Shown here: in pieces, positions 1-9,466 of the stretch
Layout of the letters: each line of letters begins with the position of its first letter
Numbering within the stretch: position 1 is the first letter of the stretch
Assembly: GCA_965227445.1 (NCBI GenBank)
Contig: OZ245751.1
Coordinates: forward strand, 4,278,001 to 4,342,000
Origin: DT-110 sp030148525
GTDB lineage: Bacteria; Bacteroidota; Bacteroidia; Chitinophagales; Saprospiraceae
Direction of reading: 5' to 3'
Length of the DNA: 64,000 bases
Translations under genes and position numbers: made by a program
The notes under the pieces: model-generated
Database searches by the model: none
What the model saw: the letters and a program-made list of their open reading frames with translations, nothing else
What the model was told of the DNA's origin: nothing

Positions 1-1797
1 ACCTCATTCGTTGATATCAAGGCCACCAAACCGCTAAAACCCCTATCGCAGGATGATATCAATAACCTGCTCAGTAACATCTACGATACAGATCTTTGGC
101 TGAGGGCCATGCCGGCTGATCACTTCGAATTCCATGGTTTCACCATTAACTCCATGCTCGAGATTACGGAAGAGGAAGCCCTTTCCCGCATCAAGCAACA
201 ATTACTGCGCAAGGAGGCCATAGTCAACCAACGCAACATAGAGACGCTGGAGGGTTTGCTGCAGACGTTCTTTAAAATGAAGGATCTTCGCCTTGGCCTG
301 ACCGCAATTGATTACCCGATCGAAAACACGGTCGCCCATAAGTACAAGATTCGATTTGACTTCCTGGCCGAAGAGATGGACCAATTGCTGGGGGCAGCCA
401 ACCAAAATTCCATCTACGAAAAAGCCTGTCGGTACCGGGAGGTTTTACTGATTGAAGATCTTAAAACCCTGGCTCAGCCCACACCTATCGAAGAGGGGTT
501 ACTGGATCAGGGTATTCGGTCCATCATCGTTGCTCCTTTGTTCAATAAACACGATCAGGTGATTGGCTTGCTGGAGATTGGTTCTCCCCGGCCTTATGCC
601 ATGCACAGTTTTGTCGAACTCAGGTTTAAAGATTTGCTGAGCCTGTTCAGTATGGCCGTGGAAAGAAGCAGAAAAGAAATAGATAACCAGGTCGAAGCCA
701 TCATCCGGGAACAATTTACGGATGTTCATCCGAGCCTCGAATGGCGTTTCATCGAGGCCTCCTATAATTTAATGGAAAAACGGGAGGCCAATGATGGTAT
801 GGGGAGTATGGAACCCATTGTTTTTTCGGATGTCCATCCCCTATATGGTCAGGCGGATATTGTCAACTCTTCCAATATTCGCAACAAGGCTATTCAGGAT
901 GATTTGATTGACAACCTGGAGAGAGTCAAATCCCTGCTGAATCGTTGTGGGGAAACCACCCCCTTCCCCTTGCTGCACCAGTATCATATGCAGGTGGAAA
1001 AGGCCATTGAAGAAATTTCGAATGAATTCAATTCCAACGACGACTCGCGAATAGTCGACTTATTGCACTTCCGGATTCATCCGTTATTGCGACATATTCG
1101 AACGGATTTCCCGGAAGTAGCCAGCATTATTTCCGGGTATTTTGATGGATTAGACCCCGATTTAGAGGTCGTTTACCTGCGCCGGAAACGATACGAAGAT
1201 TCCGTCGATATGATCAACGATGCCATCTCACAGTACCTCGAAAAAGAGCAGAAAAAAAGTCAACAGGTACTCCCCCACTACTTTACCAAATATAAAACCG
1301 ACGGTATTGAGTACACCCAATACATTGGGCAATCCATGCTTCAATCCGGCTCATTTTGTGCATTGCATCTGCAAAACTTTCGGCTGTGGCAATTGATCGA
1401 CATGTGCAAGATCACAAAACTGGTCCACGAAAAGCAGGAAGAATTACCCGTATCACTAACCACCGCCCAATTGATTTTCGCTTACGCCTCCACCCTGAGT
1501 ATCCGTTTCCGGCAGGATGAGAAGCAATTCGACGTAGACGGAGCCTATAATGTGCGTTATGAGATCCTGAAAAAGCGTATCGACAAGGCGACGACGGAGG
1601 AAACCAATGAGCGTATTACCCAGCCGGGCAAAATCGCTATTGTCTATCTGCAGGACAAGGATCGTCAGGAATACCTGGAATATCTGGAGTACCTAAAGCA
1701 CGATGGCCTCATCGAACCCGAAATTGAAGATCTGAAAATTGGGCGGCTGCAGGGAGTTCAAGGCTTAAAAGCACTGCGAGTTACCGTAAAAATCTAG
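1..1797 (+). CDS. GAF-domain protein (5' end outside window)
   Basis: The reading frame is open from base 1, so the gene begins upstream; the first internal ATG at 109 is unlikely to be the true start. A GAF-like region lies in the first third of the visible protein (around FLAEEMDQLLGAAN through IRSIIVAPLFNKHDQVIGLLEI), which in this fold binds small molecules or mediates signalling. The rest is mostly helical, with no kinase, cyclase or HTH motif that I recognise. No signal peptide can be judged because the N terminus is missing. It converges on the HD/PycTM gene with a gap of only 7 bases. The GAF assignment comes from fold-like sequence pattern only; the specific function is unknown. Confidence 0.6.
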   Translation, partial: TSFVDIKATKPLKPLSQDDINNLLSNIYDTDLWLRAMPADHFEFHGFTINSMLEITEEEALSRIKQQLLRKEAIVNQRNIETLEGLLQTFFKMKDLRLGLTAIDYPIENTVAHKYKIRFDFLAEEMDQLLGAANQNSIYEKACRYREVLLIEDLKTLAQPTPIEEGLLDQGIRSIIVAPLFNKHDQVIGLLEIGSPRPYAMHSFVELRFKDLLSLFSMAVERSRKEIDNQVEAIIREQFTDVHPSLEWRFIEASYNLMEKREANDGMGSMEPIVFSDVHPLYGQADIVNSSNIRNKAIQDDLIDNLERVKSLLNRCGETTPFPLLHQYHMQVEKAIEEISNEFNSNDDSRIVDLLHFRIHPLLRHIRTDFPEVASIISGYFDGLDPDLEVVYLRRKRYEDSVDMINDAISQYLEKEQKKSQQVLPHYFTKYKTDGIEYTQYIGQSMLQSGSFCALHLQNFRLWQLIDMCKITKLVHEKQEELPVSLTTAQLIFAYASTLSIRFRQDEKQFDVDGAYNVRYEILKKRIDKATTEETNERITQPGKIAIVYLQDKDRQEYLEYLEYLKHDGLIEPEIEDLKIGRLQGVQGLKALRVTVKI

Positions 1798-1804
1798 ACG
1801 CCCC

Positions 1805-2986
1805 TCATCCCAGGTTGGGATTAGCCGAAAAATATGCCCCCAGAAAACCCAGCACGGTGATTACTACCCCCAGCATGAATACGGTATAACATATACGTAG
1901 TTGAGTGTACTTACGTCCCAGGCTTTTACCCAAAAAATAGAGATCGCGCATTATTGAGTCTTCCAGGAATTCTTCCTCATCCAGTATTTGCCGAATGCCT
2001 TTTTTATAAGTCTCGAAAGGCATTTTGTAAAAATTACCAAAGAAAAACAGATTTGACCGGCCATCCTCAATGGCTTTTTGCTCCGTCATACCTGTCATGC
2101 GAATCGGTCGCGTCGCCAGGGTAGCGAAGATCATAGAAACCAAACACGTAATCAGCAACAGAGCGGAGGGAATCAGCAACCAGGGATAGGCGTTTAATTG
2201 ACTGATGGCGATGGGAACGACCAGGGTGATGATCAGAGCATTAACACTGAGCATAATGTTTGCCTTATTATCTGCCAGTGTACTCAGATCTAAATGATTG
2301 CGCAGGGCTGTTTTAAACATCATTTGAGCACTTTTACTGCCCTGAAGCCCACTTACATCACCATCGCCAGATTTCTTCTTTGCCGTCTTAGCCAGTTTTT
2401 TCAGGTTGTTAATATTGTTGGTCAACTTGGGACCGTACATCTCTTCGGCGTAATCCGTGAAAAAGGTTTGTCCTTTCAAAAATTTGTAGTTCATCTTATA
2501 CCAATCGGCATCCGAAAAGCGCTGGCCCAGGAATACTTCCCATTCGTGTCGCAGGCCTTGTAAATGAACGAGGTACCCATCACTGCCTAAATTAATCAGG
2601 TCGGCATCCCGGATAATCTTTTGCAACACGTTGGTAGGCCGGTTAGCCATAAACGTGACATCCACGCAGTCCAGGACCTCCTGCATTTTTTCTTCCGAGT
2701 AATTGTGTTTTTCAAGGAATTCGCGGGCAAGCCGGTGGCTTACGTCTTCGTGTCCGTTATAAGTTTCCACGTGTCCGGTATCGTGGAAGAGTGCAGCTAG
2801 TTCCAGTATTTCCAGTTGGGTGGACGAAAGATTGGCCATCTCTCCCAGTTTCCGGCTGGCAGTGCGTACGGCCAGGGTATGGGATAAATTGTGGTATTGA
2901 TGATCATCGGTAAGCCTTTGGGTCAAAAGCTTCTTTACGTATTCTTCGGCCTCATCAACAATGGCTACCTCTTGCATGTGTGGCAT
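1805..2986 (-). CDS. HD phosphohydrolase fused to Pycsar-effector-type membrane domain
   Basis: 393 aa. The N-terminal half is an HD-superfamily phosphohydrolase: YHNLSHT (about residue 32), then the metal-binding ALFHDTGH (about residue 86) and a later conserved Asp in IIRDADLINLG. The C-terminal half (from about residue 222, FKTALRNHLDLSTLADNKAN) matches the 2-3 TM PycTM domain (formerly DUF5706) of Pycsar system effectors: hydrophobic segments around IMLSVNALIITLVVPIAI, LLIPSALLLITCLVSMIFA and a terminal YTVFMLGVVITVLGFLGAYF, with the family's LFFFGNFYKMP stretch between. Known: PycTM proteins perforate or depolarise the membrane on sensing cyclic pyrimidine nucleotides. No PycC cyclase is adjacent, so a role in immunity is inference; it may be a housekeeping nucleotide-responsive membrane protein. 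The start at 2986 could instead be the Met three codons in. Confidence 0.82.
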   Translation of the reverse strand: MPHMQEVAIVDEAEEYVKKLLTQRLTDDHQYHNLSHTLAVRTASRKLGEMANLSSTQLEILELAALFHDTGHVETYNGHEDVSHRLAREFLEKHNYSEEKMQEVLDCVDVTFMANRPTNVLQKIIRDADLINLGSDGYLVHLQGLRHEWEVFLGQRFSDADWYKMNYKFLKGQTFFTDYAEEMYGPKLTNNINNLKKLAKTAKKKSGDGDVSGLQGSKSAQMMFKTALRNHLDLSTLADNKANIMLSVNALIITLVVPIAISQLNAYPWLLIPSALLLITCLVSMIFATLATRPIRMTGMTEQKAIEDGRSNLFFFGNFYKMPFETYKKGIRQILDEEEFLEDSIMRDLYFLGKSLGRKYTQLRICYTVFMLGVVITVLGFLGAYFSANPNLG

Positions 2987-3110
2987 ACCGGTATATTCTT
3001 ACGTGTAAGTACGCATTTTACTTCCAAACAACCAAGAAGAAACCGCTTTCGCCAATGCTGCCTGGTTTCCGTCCGTTCGGACGGAAACCAGGCAGTCAGA
3101 GCGGTCAGGT

Positions 3111-5849
3111 TTATTGCCCTGCTTTTTCGTATTTCTTCTCCAGGTGGGGTATCCCCTTGATCATCCATTCGGGTGCCGGAGCATCCATCAAATAATGGTC
3201 GAAGTACTGCTTCATCCGGATCTGGAAGTCTTTTTGGTTGGCCTCCCGACGCAGGTGGTGCCCCTCATTAGGGTAAGACAAAAAGATTACTTCCTTACCC
3301 AGACGGCGGGCAGCATTATAAAACTCCAGCCCCTGGGTCCAGTCGACAGCCCCGTCGTTGGTGCCGTGCAAGATCATAAAGGGCGTGCTGATCTTAGGTG
3401 CGTGGTACATGGGGTTTTCCCGCTGGTACACCTCCCGGTGGCTCCAGGGCGTGACATCGCGTCCCATACGTACCTGACCAATTTCCATAATACCAGTATG
3501 GTTGGTACCTGAATTCCCGTAAATATTGTTGTAGAAGCTTTCCAGATCAGTGGGGGGAGCTCCGGTAACCACACAGGCAAACATATCGGTCTGGGTCACG
3601 ATAAAGCTGGACTGATAGCCTCCCCAACTGTGTCCCTGCAGACCAATATGATCAGGGTCGGCATAGCCCTGGTCGATCACCTCCTGCACGGCCGAAGTGA
3701 TGCAGTCCAGGGAGCTGGTGCCCGGACGGCCGGTTTCGTACACATTATCGGGCATAAAGAAGAGATAGCCGTTGCTCGTATAGGTGGAGGCGTGCGGCCG
3801 GTCATCGTAACGGGGCATGGAGTAATTGTGGTGGCGCTGCGACATCTTTTCGTAGAAATAAACCACCATGGGATAGCGCTTTCCCTCTTCGTAATCCGGG
3901 GGCAGAGCCAGGGTGCCCTGCAGACGGTCGCCCTTGCTGTTCGTATAATCTATCAGAATGCGTCGCCCCCAGGCGTATTCGGCCTGCTGCGGATTCGCAT
4001 TGGTGATTTTACGCATATCATCCAGAGCCGTAGTACTGACGTAGTAATCGGGATAGTCCACAAACGTTTCCTGCGTAAAGATGACCCGGTCGGATTCCCG
4101 TGCTTTATTCAGTCGTCCTACGCTTTTATCCACATAATGTAAGGCATCAGGCTCCTTACCCATAGTTAGTGAGTAGTAACCCGATTTTTTTGTCCATTCT
4201 CCGTAGGCAGATAGCAGTATGGGATCAGAGGTATCGATGTAGGGTTCCTCCCAATTCAGGTTGGCGTAGCGAAAGCGAATTTCCTCGTCATCGCCCATAC
4301 CTTTGGTAATATTTGTAGCTGTGCCTCCATCCAGGCTCAAATACCAAAGATCATAGCGGTGGTTCACAATAACGCCTTTGCCATCCTTCGTCCAGCCGGC
4401 TAAACCATAAGGCGGGTTTTCGTGCGGGTATGGGTGTTCCGCATTAACAAAAGAAACCGGCGCACTTTTCGAGATGGTTGTTTTGCGTTGTTCTTTCAGA
4501 TCGTATACGTGTAGTTCTTCGTCTTTTTGGTAGAGGTAGTACCGCCCGTCGGGTGAATATCCCAGCGGTCGTTTTACCAATTTCTCAAACATGGTGGCCT
4601 CACCACTCACCAGATCGACCCGGTACAGATCGGCCGGAGATACCCCCCAATTCACATCGCTGACGTAGGGCTTTTCGTTGCGTCCTACCCAATAACGAGC
4701 ATGACGGGAATCGGATATCTCCCGCAGGGATTCGTTAGCTAATTGACGGAAGCTGCCGTCGGATAGCCGGAACCCAGACAAGTACGTATAGTTCCGATTG
4801 CGTCGGGCACGAATCCGCTGAACCGAATTAATCGTCTCATCGGCATAGTGGAATACATCCACATTGGCTACGGTATCCTTGTCGAGTTCCACCGTCTCCT
4901 CCTGCTCGCGAATACCGAACAAAACCATGGCATCATCCGAAGTCCAGTGCAGATCACCATTCTCACTGATTACCATATTTTCCGGGAAACCGGAGGTCTC
5001 GGACGGGTCCAGTATTTTCTTGGTCACACTAGCGGACCCCAGTCCGGTAAAGGTGAGCAATACGTTTTCACGGTGCTCCAGGGTATCGGGCTTGGTGCCT
5101 TTCAATACAGCCAGAGCGTTACCGCTTTCCGCCCATTCGGGCCGCAGCCGATCCTCATCGTTCCAGGTGAGGTTGGCGTATTGGGCGCGACCACCATCGA
5201 GCATCTTGATAGTACCTGAATTCAGGTTGAGCAGATAAATTCCATTACCAACTTTTTCGGCAGCATCAACAATATAAGCCAGGTGAGAACCACGTTCGTT
5301 AAAGGCGAAATCCGAGACGTTACCGATGTTTTGACTGCTTCCGCTTACCAGGTCAACCAGGATCAGGTCACTCCCGTCGTGCTTGGATTTATCGTCGGCA
5401 GTCTTTTTAAGGTGCACCGCAAAGTAGCGGCTGTTGCGGGTAAACGCCATGGCATTGGCCCGCTCGAAAGACCAGGTCTCTCCGTCCCTAAGGCGGTGCA
5501 GAACTGCCGTATTAAAGACCGGCTTTTTACTCTTCCGAAGTTTTTCTGTTTCTTTTTCATTTGGTGATACCAGATAGGCTGCCCATTCGCTGTTTTCCGA
5601 GAATTCAGGATTCCCCGCAAACGGAATGCGGTAGTGACGCTCGGAATCGTCGAGATGCTGAATGAAGAGGGTATCGTCACCTCCGTTGGGTCGCAAGCCG
5701 TAGGTCATCCAGGACCCGTCATCGGAAATATCCGTACTGACAATGCGGTTCCAACGTTCGTAATCGTCGAGGGTGAGTGCTTTTTGCTGAGCCTGTATCA
5801 GGCTTACGCCAAAAAGCAGGCAACTAAAAAGGAGAAGTGTTTTTTTCAT
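3111..5849 (-). CDS. Secreted S9-family prolyl oligopeptidase
   Basis: 912 aa from the Met at 5849, chosen because it begins a clear signal peptide (MKKTLLLFSCLLFGVSLIQA, then QQ); the frame extends further upstream but without sense. A long WD/beta-propeller-like N-terminal region is followed by an alpha/beta hydrolase domain with the S9 triad: nucleophile Ser in GLQGHSWGGYQSS, Asp in ILHGTNDGAVDW and His in PNEGHHLRR. The predicted role is cleavage of peptides in the periplasm or outside the cell. The length fits large Bacteroidota S9 peptidases. It is divergent from alanine racemase across about 200 bases, so that gap should hold both promoters, though I see no clear consensus there. Confidence 0.88.
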   Translation of the reverse strand: MKKTLLLFSCLLFGVSLIQAQQKALTLDDYERWNRIVSTDISDDGSWMTYGLRPNGGDDTLFIQHLDDSERHYRIPFAGNPEFSENSEWAAYLVSPNEKETEKLRKSKKPVFNTAVLHRLRDGETWSFERANAMAFTRNSRYFAVHLKKTADDKSKHDGSDLILVDLVSGSSQNIGNVSDFAFNERGSHLAYIVDAAEKVGNGIYLLNLNSGTIKMLDGGRAQYANLTWNDEDRLRPEWAESGNALAVLKGTKPDTLEHRENVLLTFTGLGSASVTKKILDPSETSGFPENMVISENGDLHWTSDDAMVLFGIREQEETVELDKDTVANVDVFHYADETINSVQRIRARRNRNYTYLSGFRLSDGSFRQLANESLREISDSRHARYWVGRNEKPYVSDVNWGVSPADLYRVDLVSGEATMFEKLVKRPLGYSPDGRYYLYQKDEELHVYDLKEQRKTTISKSAPVSFVNAEHPYPHENPPYGLAGWTKDGKGVIVNHRYDLWYLSLDGGTATNITKGMGDDEEIRFRYANLNWEEPYIDTSDPILLSAYGEWTKKSGYYSLTMGKEPDALHYVDKSVGRLNKARESDRVIFTQETFVDYPDYYVSTTALDDMRKITNANPQQAEYAWGRRILIDYTNSKGDRLQGTLALPPDYEEGKRYPMVVYFYEKMSQRHHNYSMPRYDDRPHASTYTSNGYLFFMPDNVYETGRPGTSSLDCITSAVQEVIDQGYADPDHIGLQGHSWGGYQSSFIVTQTDMFACVVTGAPPTDLESFYNNIYGNSGTNHTGIMEIGQVRMGRDVTPWSHREVYQRENPMYHAPKISTPFMILHGTNDGAVDWTQGLEFYNAARRLGKEVIFLSYPNEGHHLRREANQKDFQIRMKQYFDHYLMDAPAPEWMIKGIPHLEKKYEKAGQ

Positions 5850-6053
5850 GTCGTTTGTCCTTGTTTTTGTCGAATGATTGATCTGAAATAAAAAAATCCC
5901 GCACGGCCTGTTCGTTGGCAGTTGTTCGGGATCAACCCTTAAAATAATCAATATCCCCGGAAAGAACAGCATATGCCGACAGTCATTCCGTATCCTTTTA
6001 TCAGCAGCCCGAACAATGGGCACAGTCCACCTTGTTACTTAAGAAAACCAACT

Positions 6054-7244
6054 ATGCTCCATACCTCCTTTATCGAATTGAACAAACAGGCTCTTCAGGA
6101 AAATATCACCTTCCTGAAGAGCCTGTTGCCCTCTGAGGCAACACGCTTTTCCATGGTAGTGAAAGCCAATGCCTATGGTCACGGGATTGAGGAATTACTG
6201 CCAATGGCGGAAGATTGTGGCGTTGATCACTTTTCGGTATTCAGTGTGGCGGAGGCAATGCGTGTTCAGAAAGCCACCCGATCCCACTCCGAAATTATGA
6301 TCATGGGATTTATCGATGACGACTACCTCAAATGGGCTATTCAGGAGGAGATTTCTTTCTTTGTGTTTACGATGGAGCGCCTGGAAGCAACCCTGGCTGC
6401 TGCTAAAGAAGCTGCCAGGCCCGCCAAAGTACATATCGAATTGGAAACCGGCATGCACCGCACCGGTTTTACCGAGGAGCAATTACCCGTGGTATTGGAT
6501 ATCATGGAGGCGAATCCGGAGTACCTGAGTTTTGAAGGACTTTGCACCCATTTTGCAGGTGCCGAGGATCTCAAAAACATCGACCGGATTAAAAACCAGA
6601 TCGCTTGCTTCAAACGCCTGCGCAAAACAGTGGCTAAGCGGGACCTGAATGTTCGCTTCCATCACTCCGCCTGCTCCGGTGCCCTGTTTAATTATCCGGA
6701 AGCCATGATGGATCTGGTACGCATCGGTATCTCCTCCTACGGTTTTTGGCCAAACCAGGAAACACGGGTTCTGTACCTGCGGAATAATAACTTACAAGAA
6801 GATCCTCTGAAGCGAATACTAACCTGGAAAAGTAAGATCCTCAGTGTCACCAAAGTACCTGCTGATGAATATGTCAGCTATGGTAAGTCTTACCTCACCA
6901 CGCGACCAAGTAAGATTGCTACCGTCCCTGTTGGCTACGGCTATGGCTTCAGCCGGAATTTGAGCAATAATGGTCATGTCCTTTTGGGCGGACGGCGCGT
7001 GCCGGTTATCGGCTACGTAAATATGAATATGGTCGTCATCGATGTCACAGAAATGAAGGACGAGGTGAACGTCGATGACGAGGTAGTTCTGATCGGCAGG
7101 CAAGGCGACCAAACCATGACCGTAAGTTCATTCAGTGATATGAACAACAGTATGAACTATGAACTGCTCACCCGCCTGCCCGATCATATTCCAAAGTATC
7201 CCGTACGAGCCAAGGAGGAACATCCGATTACAGTAGCCCCCTAA
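6054..7244 (+). CDS. alr: Alanine racemase
   Basis: 396 aa from the ATG at 6054, matching the normal Alr N terminus (MLHTSFIELNKQAL). The PLP-binding lysine is K37 in MVVKANAYGHG; the second catalytic base is the Tyr in the DEYVSYGKSY stretch (about residue 271); the C-terminal beta domain carries GYVNMNMVVIDVT. The enzyme interconverts L- and D-alanine for peptidoglycan in the cytoplasm. Its last bases overlap by 4 the stop of the convergent VOC lipoprotein gene. A solid family assignment; the length is typical. Confidence 0.9.
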   Translation: MLHTSFIELNKQALQENITFLKSLLPSEATRFSMVVKANAYGHGIEELLPMAEDCGVDHFSVFSVAEAMRVQKATRSHSEIMIMGFIDDDYLKWAIQEEISFFVFTMERLEATLAAAKEAARPAKVHIELETGMHRTGFTEEQLPVVLDIMEANPEYLSFEGLCTHFAGAEDLKNIDRIKNQIACFKRLRKTVAKRDLNVRFHHSACSGALFNYPEAMMDLVRIGISSYGFWPNQETRVLYLRNNNLQEDPLKRILTWKSKILSVTKVPADEYVSYGKSYLTTRPSKIATVPVGYGYGFSRNLSNNGHVLLGGRRVPVIGYVNMNMVVIDVTEMKDEVNVDDEVVLIGRQGDQTMTVSSFSDMNNSMNYELLTRLPDHIPKYPVRAKEEHPITVAP

Positions 7245-8557
7245 TTTCCATCGACCAGGAAGCTATTGAATTCCAGGAAATAGCCCTCGGGATCATATCC
7301 TACGAACGCCCGGTACCGGTTGTCGGGCCCGGTCGATAAACTGTCGGAGCGCAGGGGGAAAGGCGTATTTTTTTTGGCGTAAGCCCACCAGCCCTCCAGG
7401 TCGCGTACCCAATAACTAACGTTTACGGCTTTTTCTTCGGTAAAATCACACATTCCGCGTTGCTCGTCAACCAACCCAACGTAACCACTACCAGAGGCAG
7501 CGTATACCTTGGCCCAGCCCTGATCAACCACCAACGGGAATCCCATGATCTGCTCCATAAACCCTTCCATGGCCAAAACATCCTGATAGTACAACCAGGC
7601 AACCGTACCCTTAAACGCCAGTCCTTGCGGAGCATCATCCGGAGCGGTACTTACCGGAATATCTGCGGACTGCGCCAGCCGGGGCATCAGTCCCTCATTC
7701 TCGGGATGTTGTTTAAACGTCTCAAACTCCAATAGATAGCCCTCCGGATCGACAATCACAAACCCGTCGTGCGGTCCCCCATCACGCGGAGTATAACTGT
7801 AGCGTACGTTCACAGATTGATCCTGCAGGTACGACCACCAGTCGGCCAGCTGATCCGTCAGTAGGGCCAGGGCGACCGATTTGGGCTCGTCGGCCGAATG
7901 CATGCCTTTCCCGTCGTCGACCAGTGTCAGGTAGCTATCCGAAGCGATCTGTAAAATCGTGGCATTATCGTACTCCGCTACGCGCGATAACCCCAACACC
8001 CCGGTATAAAAATCCAGAGCGGCTTCCCGGTCACGGTAATACCAAAACAGATTGGTTGCCTCTACACCAAAATCAGACAGGGTGCGAAAGGCGGTTTGTT
8101 CCGCCAGCAGGCGATTAATACCCCGGGGCGTATACCCCAGCAGTCGCCCGAATCTGCGGGCTATCTCCCGACGGGCGGCACCGGAATATTCACCATCGTC
8201 TACCAACTTCTGCCGGTCGGCTTTCAGGGCATCGTAAGCCACTTTAGTCAGGGTATCACAGATCAGTAATACCTCTTTTCCCGTCAGTATAGAATCGGCG
8301 AAAAGATCGGTTTCTACTAAGTCGCTTTCGCGAAAAACGGCTACCCCATAAGGCTTCGCTTCTTCTCTTGCCAATGGTTCAAAAACATCCATTTGGTCCG
8401 GTGCCAGAGGGGCACTCAGGGCGAGCGGTTTTACGCCGGCTGCTACCATTTCGGCAAAAGATGCAACCTGTCCACGTTCACGGGAAAAGTCACCAGACGT
8501 TTCCGGCTGACAACTGAAAACCCCAAAAACCAGCAAAAAGAAAAGTATACGCCCCAT
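7241..8557 (-). CDS. Lipoprotein with two VOC (glyoxalase-fold) domains
   Basis: 438 aa. The N terminus MGRILFFLLVFGVFSC is a lipoprotein signal with lipobox ending at Cys16, so the protein should be membrane-anchored in the envelope. Two VOC-type modules follow: about residues 165-275 (FWYYRDREAALDFYTGVLGL through DPEGYLLEFE) and about residues 315-435 (VAWLYYQDVLAMEGFMEQIMG through DPEGYFLEFN). The paired DPEGYxLEF strands are characteristic of the fold. Metal ligands cannot be assigned with confidence, so the catalytic activity (isomerase, dioxygenase or binding only) is open. It stands alone, divergent from the OmpA lipoprotein gene. Confidence 0.72.
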   Translation of the reverse strand: MGRILFFLLVFGVFSCQPETSGDFSRERGQVASFAEMVAAGVKPLALSAPLAPDQMDVFEPLAREEAKPYGVAVFRESDLVETDLFADSILTGKEVLLICDTLTKVAYDALKADRQKLVDDGEYSGAARREIARRFGRLLGYTPRGINRLLAEQTAFRTLSDFGVEATNLFWYYRDREAALDFYTGVLGLSRVAEYDNATILQIASDSYLTLVDDGKGMHSADEPKSVALALLTDQLADWWSYLQDQSVNVRYSYTPRDGGPHDGFVIVDPEGYLLEFETFKQHPENEGLMPRLAQSADIPVSTAPDDAPQGLAFKGTVAWLYYQDVLAMEGFMEQIMGFPLVVDQGWAKVYAASGSGYVGLVDEQRGMCDFTEEKAVNVSYWVRDLEGWWAYAKKNTPFPLRSDSLSTGPDNRYRAFVGYDPEGYFLEFNSFLVDGN

Positions 8558-8764
8558 ATTTTTTGCTGAAAAGCTAACTAATCTTTATCGAAAGTCGCTC
8601 AAATGCTTAAAGAAACACGAGGTTGTTGCACTCAGTACTCTGTTATTAAGCAAACAGCTTCTCGCGTTAAAGAAGTATTAATTCTGCTGTCGGGAAAGAC
8701 TGCAAAGAGAACATACGGCACAGCAAGCCCGTTTTACGAATATATAACGACCAAAAAACCAACC

Positions 8765-9439
8765 ATGAAACGTTTATCACACACTACCGGATTGTGGCTG
8801 CTCGTCATCGCAGCCCTATTTCTGTTGCCATCTTGTAATGCCAGTAAGGCTGCCAAAGGCGCCGGAATCGGCGGTACCGTAGGTGGCGTTGTCGGCGGAA
8901 TTATTGGTAAGAATAATGGGAATACCGCTACAGGTATCCTCATCGGTGCCGCCATTGGCGGATCTGCCGGAGCACTGATCGGTAACTACATGGACAAACA
9001 AGCCGAAGAGATTGAGGAAGACCTCGAAGGTGCCGAAGTTGAACGCGTCGGCGAGGGCATACTGATCACCTTCGATTCGGGCCTGATGTTCGACCTGGAT
9101 TCCGATCAATTAAGATCAGCAACAAAACAGAATTTGCAGGAATTATCCGACGTACTCAAAAAGTACGAAGACACGAACATCCTGATCCAGGGGCACACCG
9201 ACAGTCAGGGTTCCGAAGAGTACAACGATCGCCTGGCTATGGATCGGGCCAACTCCGTATCCTACTATTTGGCCAGGCAGGGGGTCAAGTCAGCCCGCAT
9301 CACTGAGCAGTCGTACGGTGAACACCAACCCGTGGCCACCAACCAAACGGCAGCTGGCCGGCAAAAGAACCGTCGCGTGGAAGTCGCTATTTACGCCAAT
9401 AAGAAATTACAACGCGCCGCCGAACGTGGCGACCTCTAA
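8765..9439 (+). CDS. OmpA-family peptidoglycan-binding lipoprotein with glycine zipper
   Basis: 224 aa from the ATG at 8765, chosen because it starts a lipoprotein signal (MKRLSHTTGLWLLVIAALF, LLPSC); the open frame runs 54 codons further upstream without a signal. After the lipidated Cys comes a glycine-zipper segment (GAGIGGTVGGVVGGIIG, AAIGGSAGALIG), then an OmpA C-terminal domain with ILIQGHTDSQGSEEYND and RAnsVSYYL, ending in the NRRVEVAIYAN motif. Known role: non-covalent tethering of the outer membrane to peptidoglycan. It is followed by the heptamer repeat into which the IS element is inserted. Confidence 0.88.
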   Translation: MKRLSHTTGLWLLVIAALFLLPSCNASKAAKGAGIGGTVGGVVGGIIGKNNGNTATGILIGAAIGGSAGALIGNYMDKQAEEIEEDLEGAEVERVGEGILITFDSGLMFDLDSDQLRSATKQNLQELSDVLKKYEDTNILIQGHTDSQGSEEYNDRLAMDRANSVSYYLARQGVKSARITEQSYGEHQPVATNQTAAGRQKNRRVEVAIYANKKLQRAAERGDL

Positions 9440-9440
9440 A

Positions 9441-9466
9441 CAGGTTTGAGGTATGAGGTTTGAGGT
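9441..9466 (+). repeat. Left part of heptamer (ggtttga-type) repeat interrupted by the IS
   Basis: Three copies of ggt(t/a)tga-type heptamers follow the OmpA stop. The tract resumes on the other side of the IS at 10947. The last 10 bases (9457-9466, ggtttgaggt) are repeated exactly at 10947-10956 and may be the IS target duplication. Confidence 0.7.

Noticed and set aside
1805..2986. Complete Pycsar system
   Set aside because: No pyrimidine cyclase gene is adjacent; only the effector-type domain is present.
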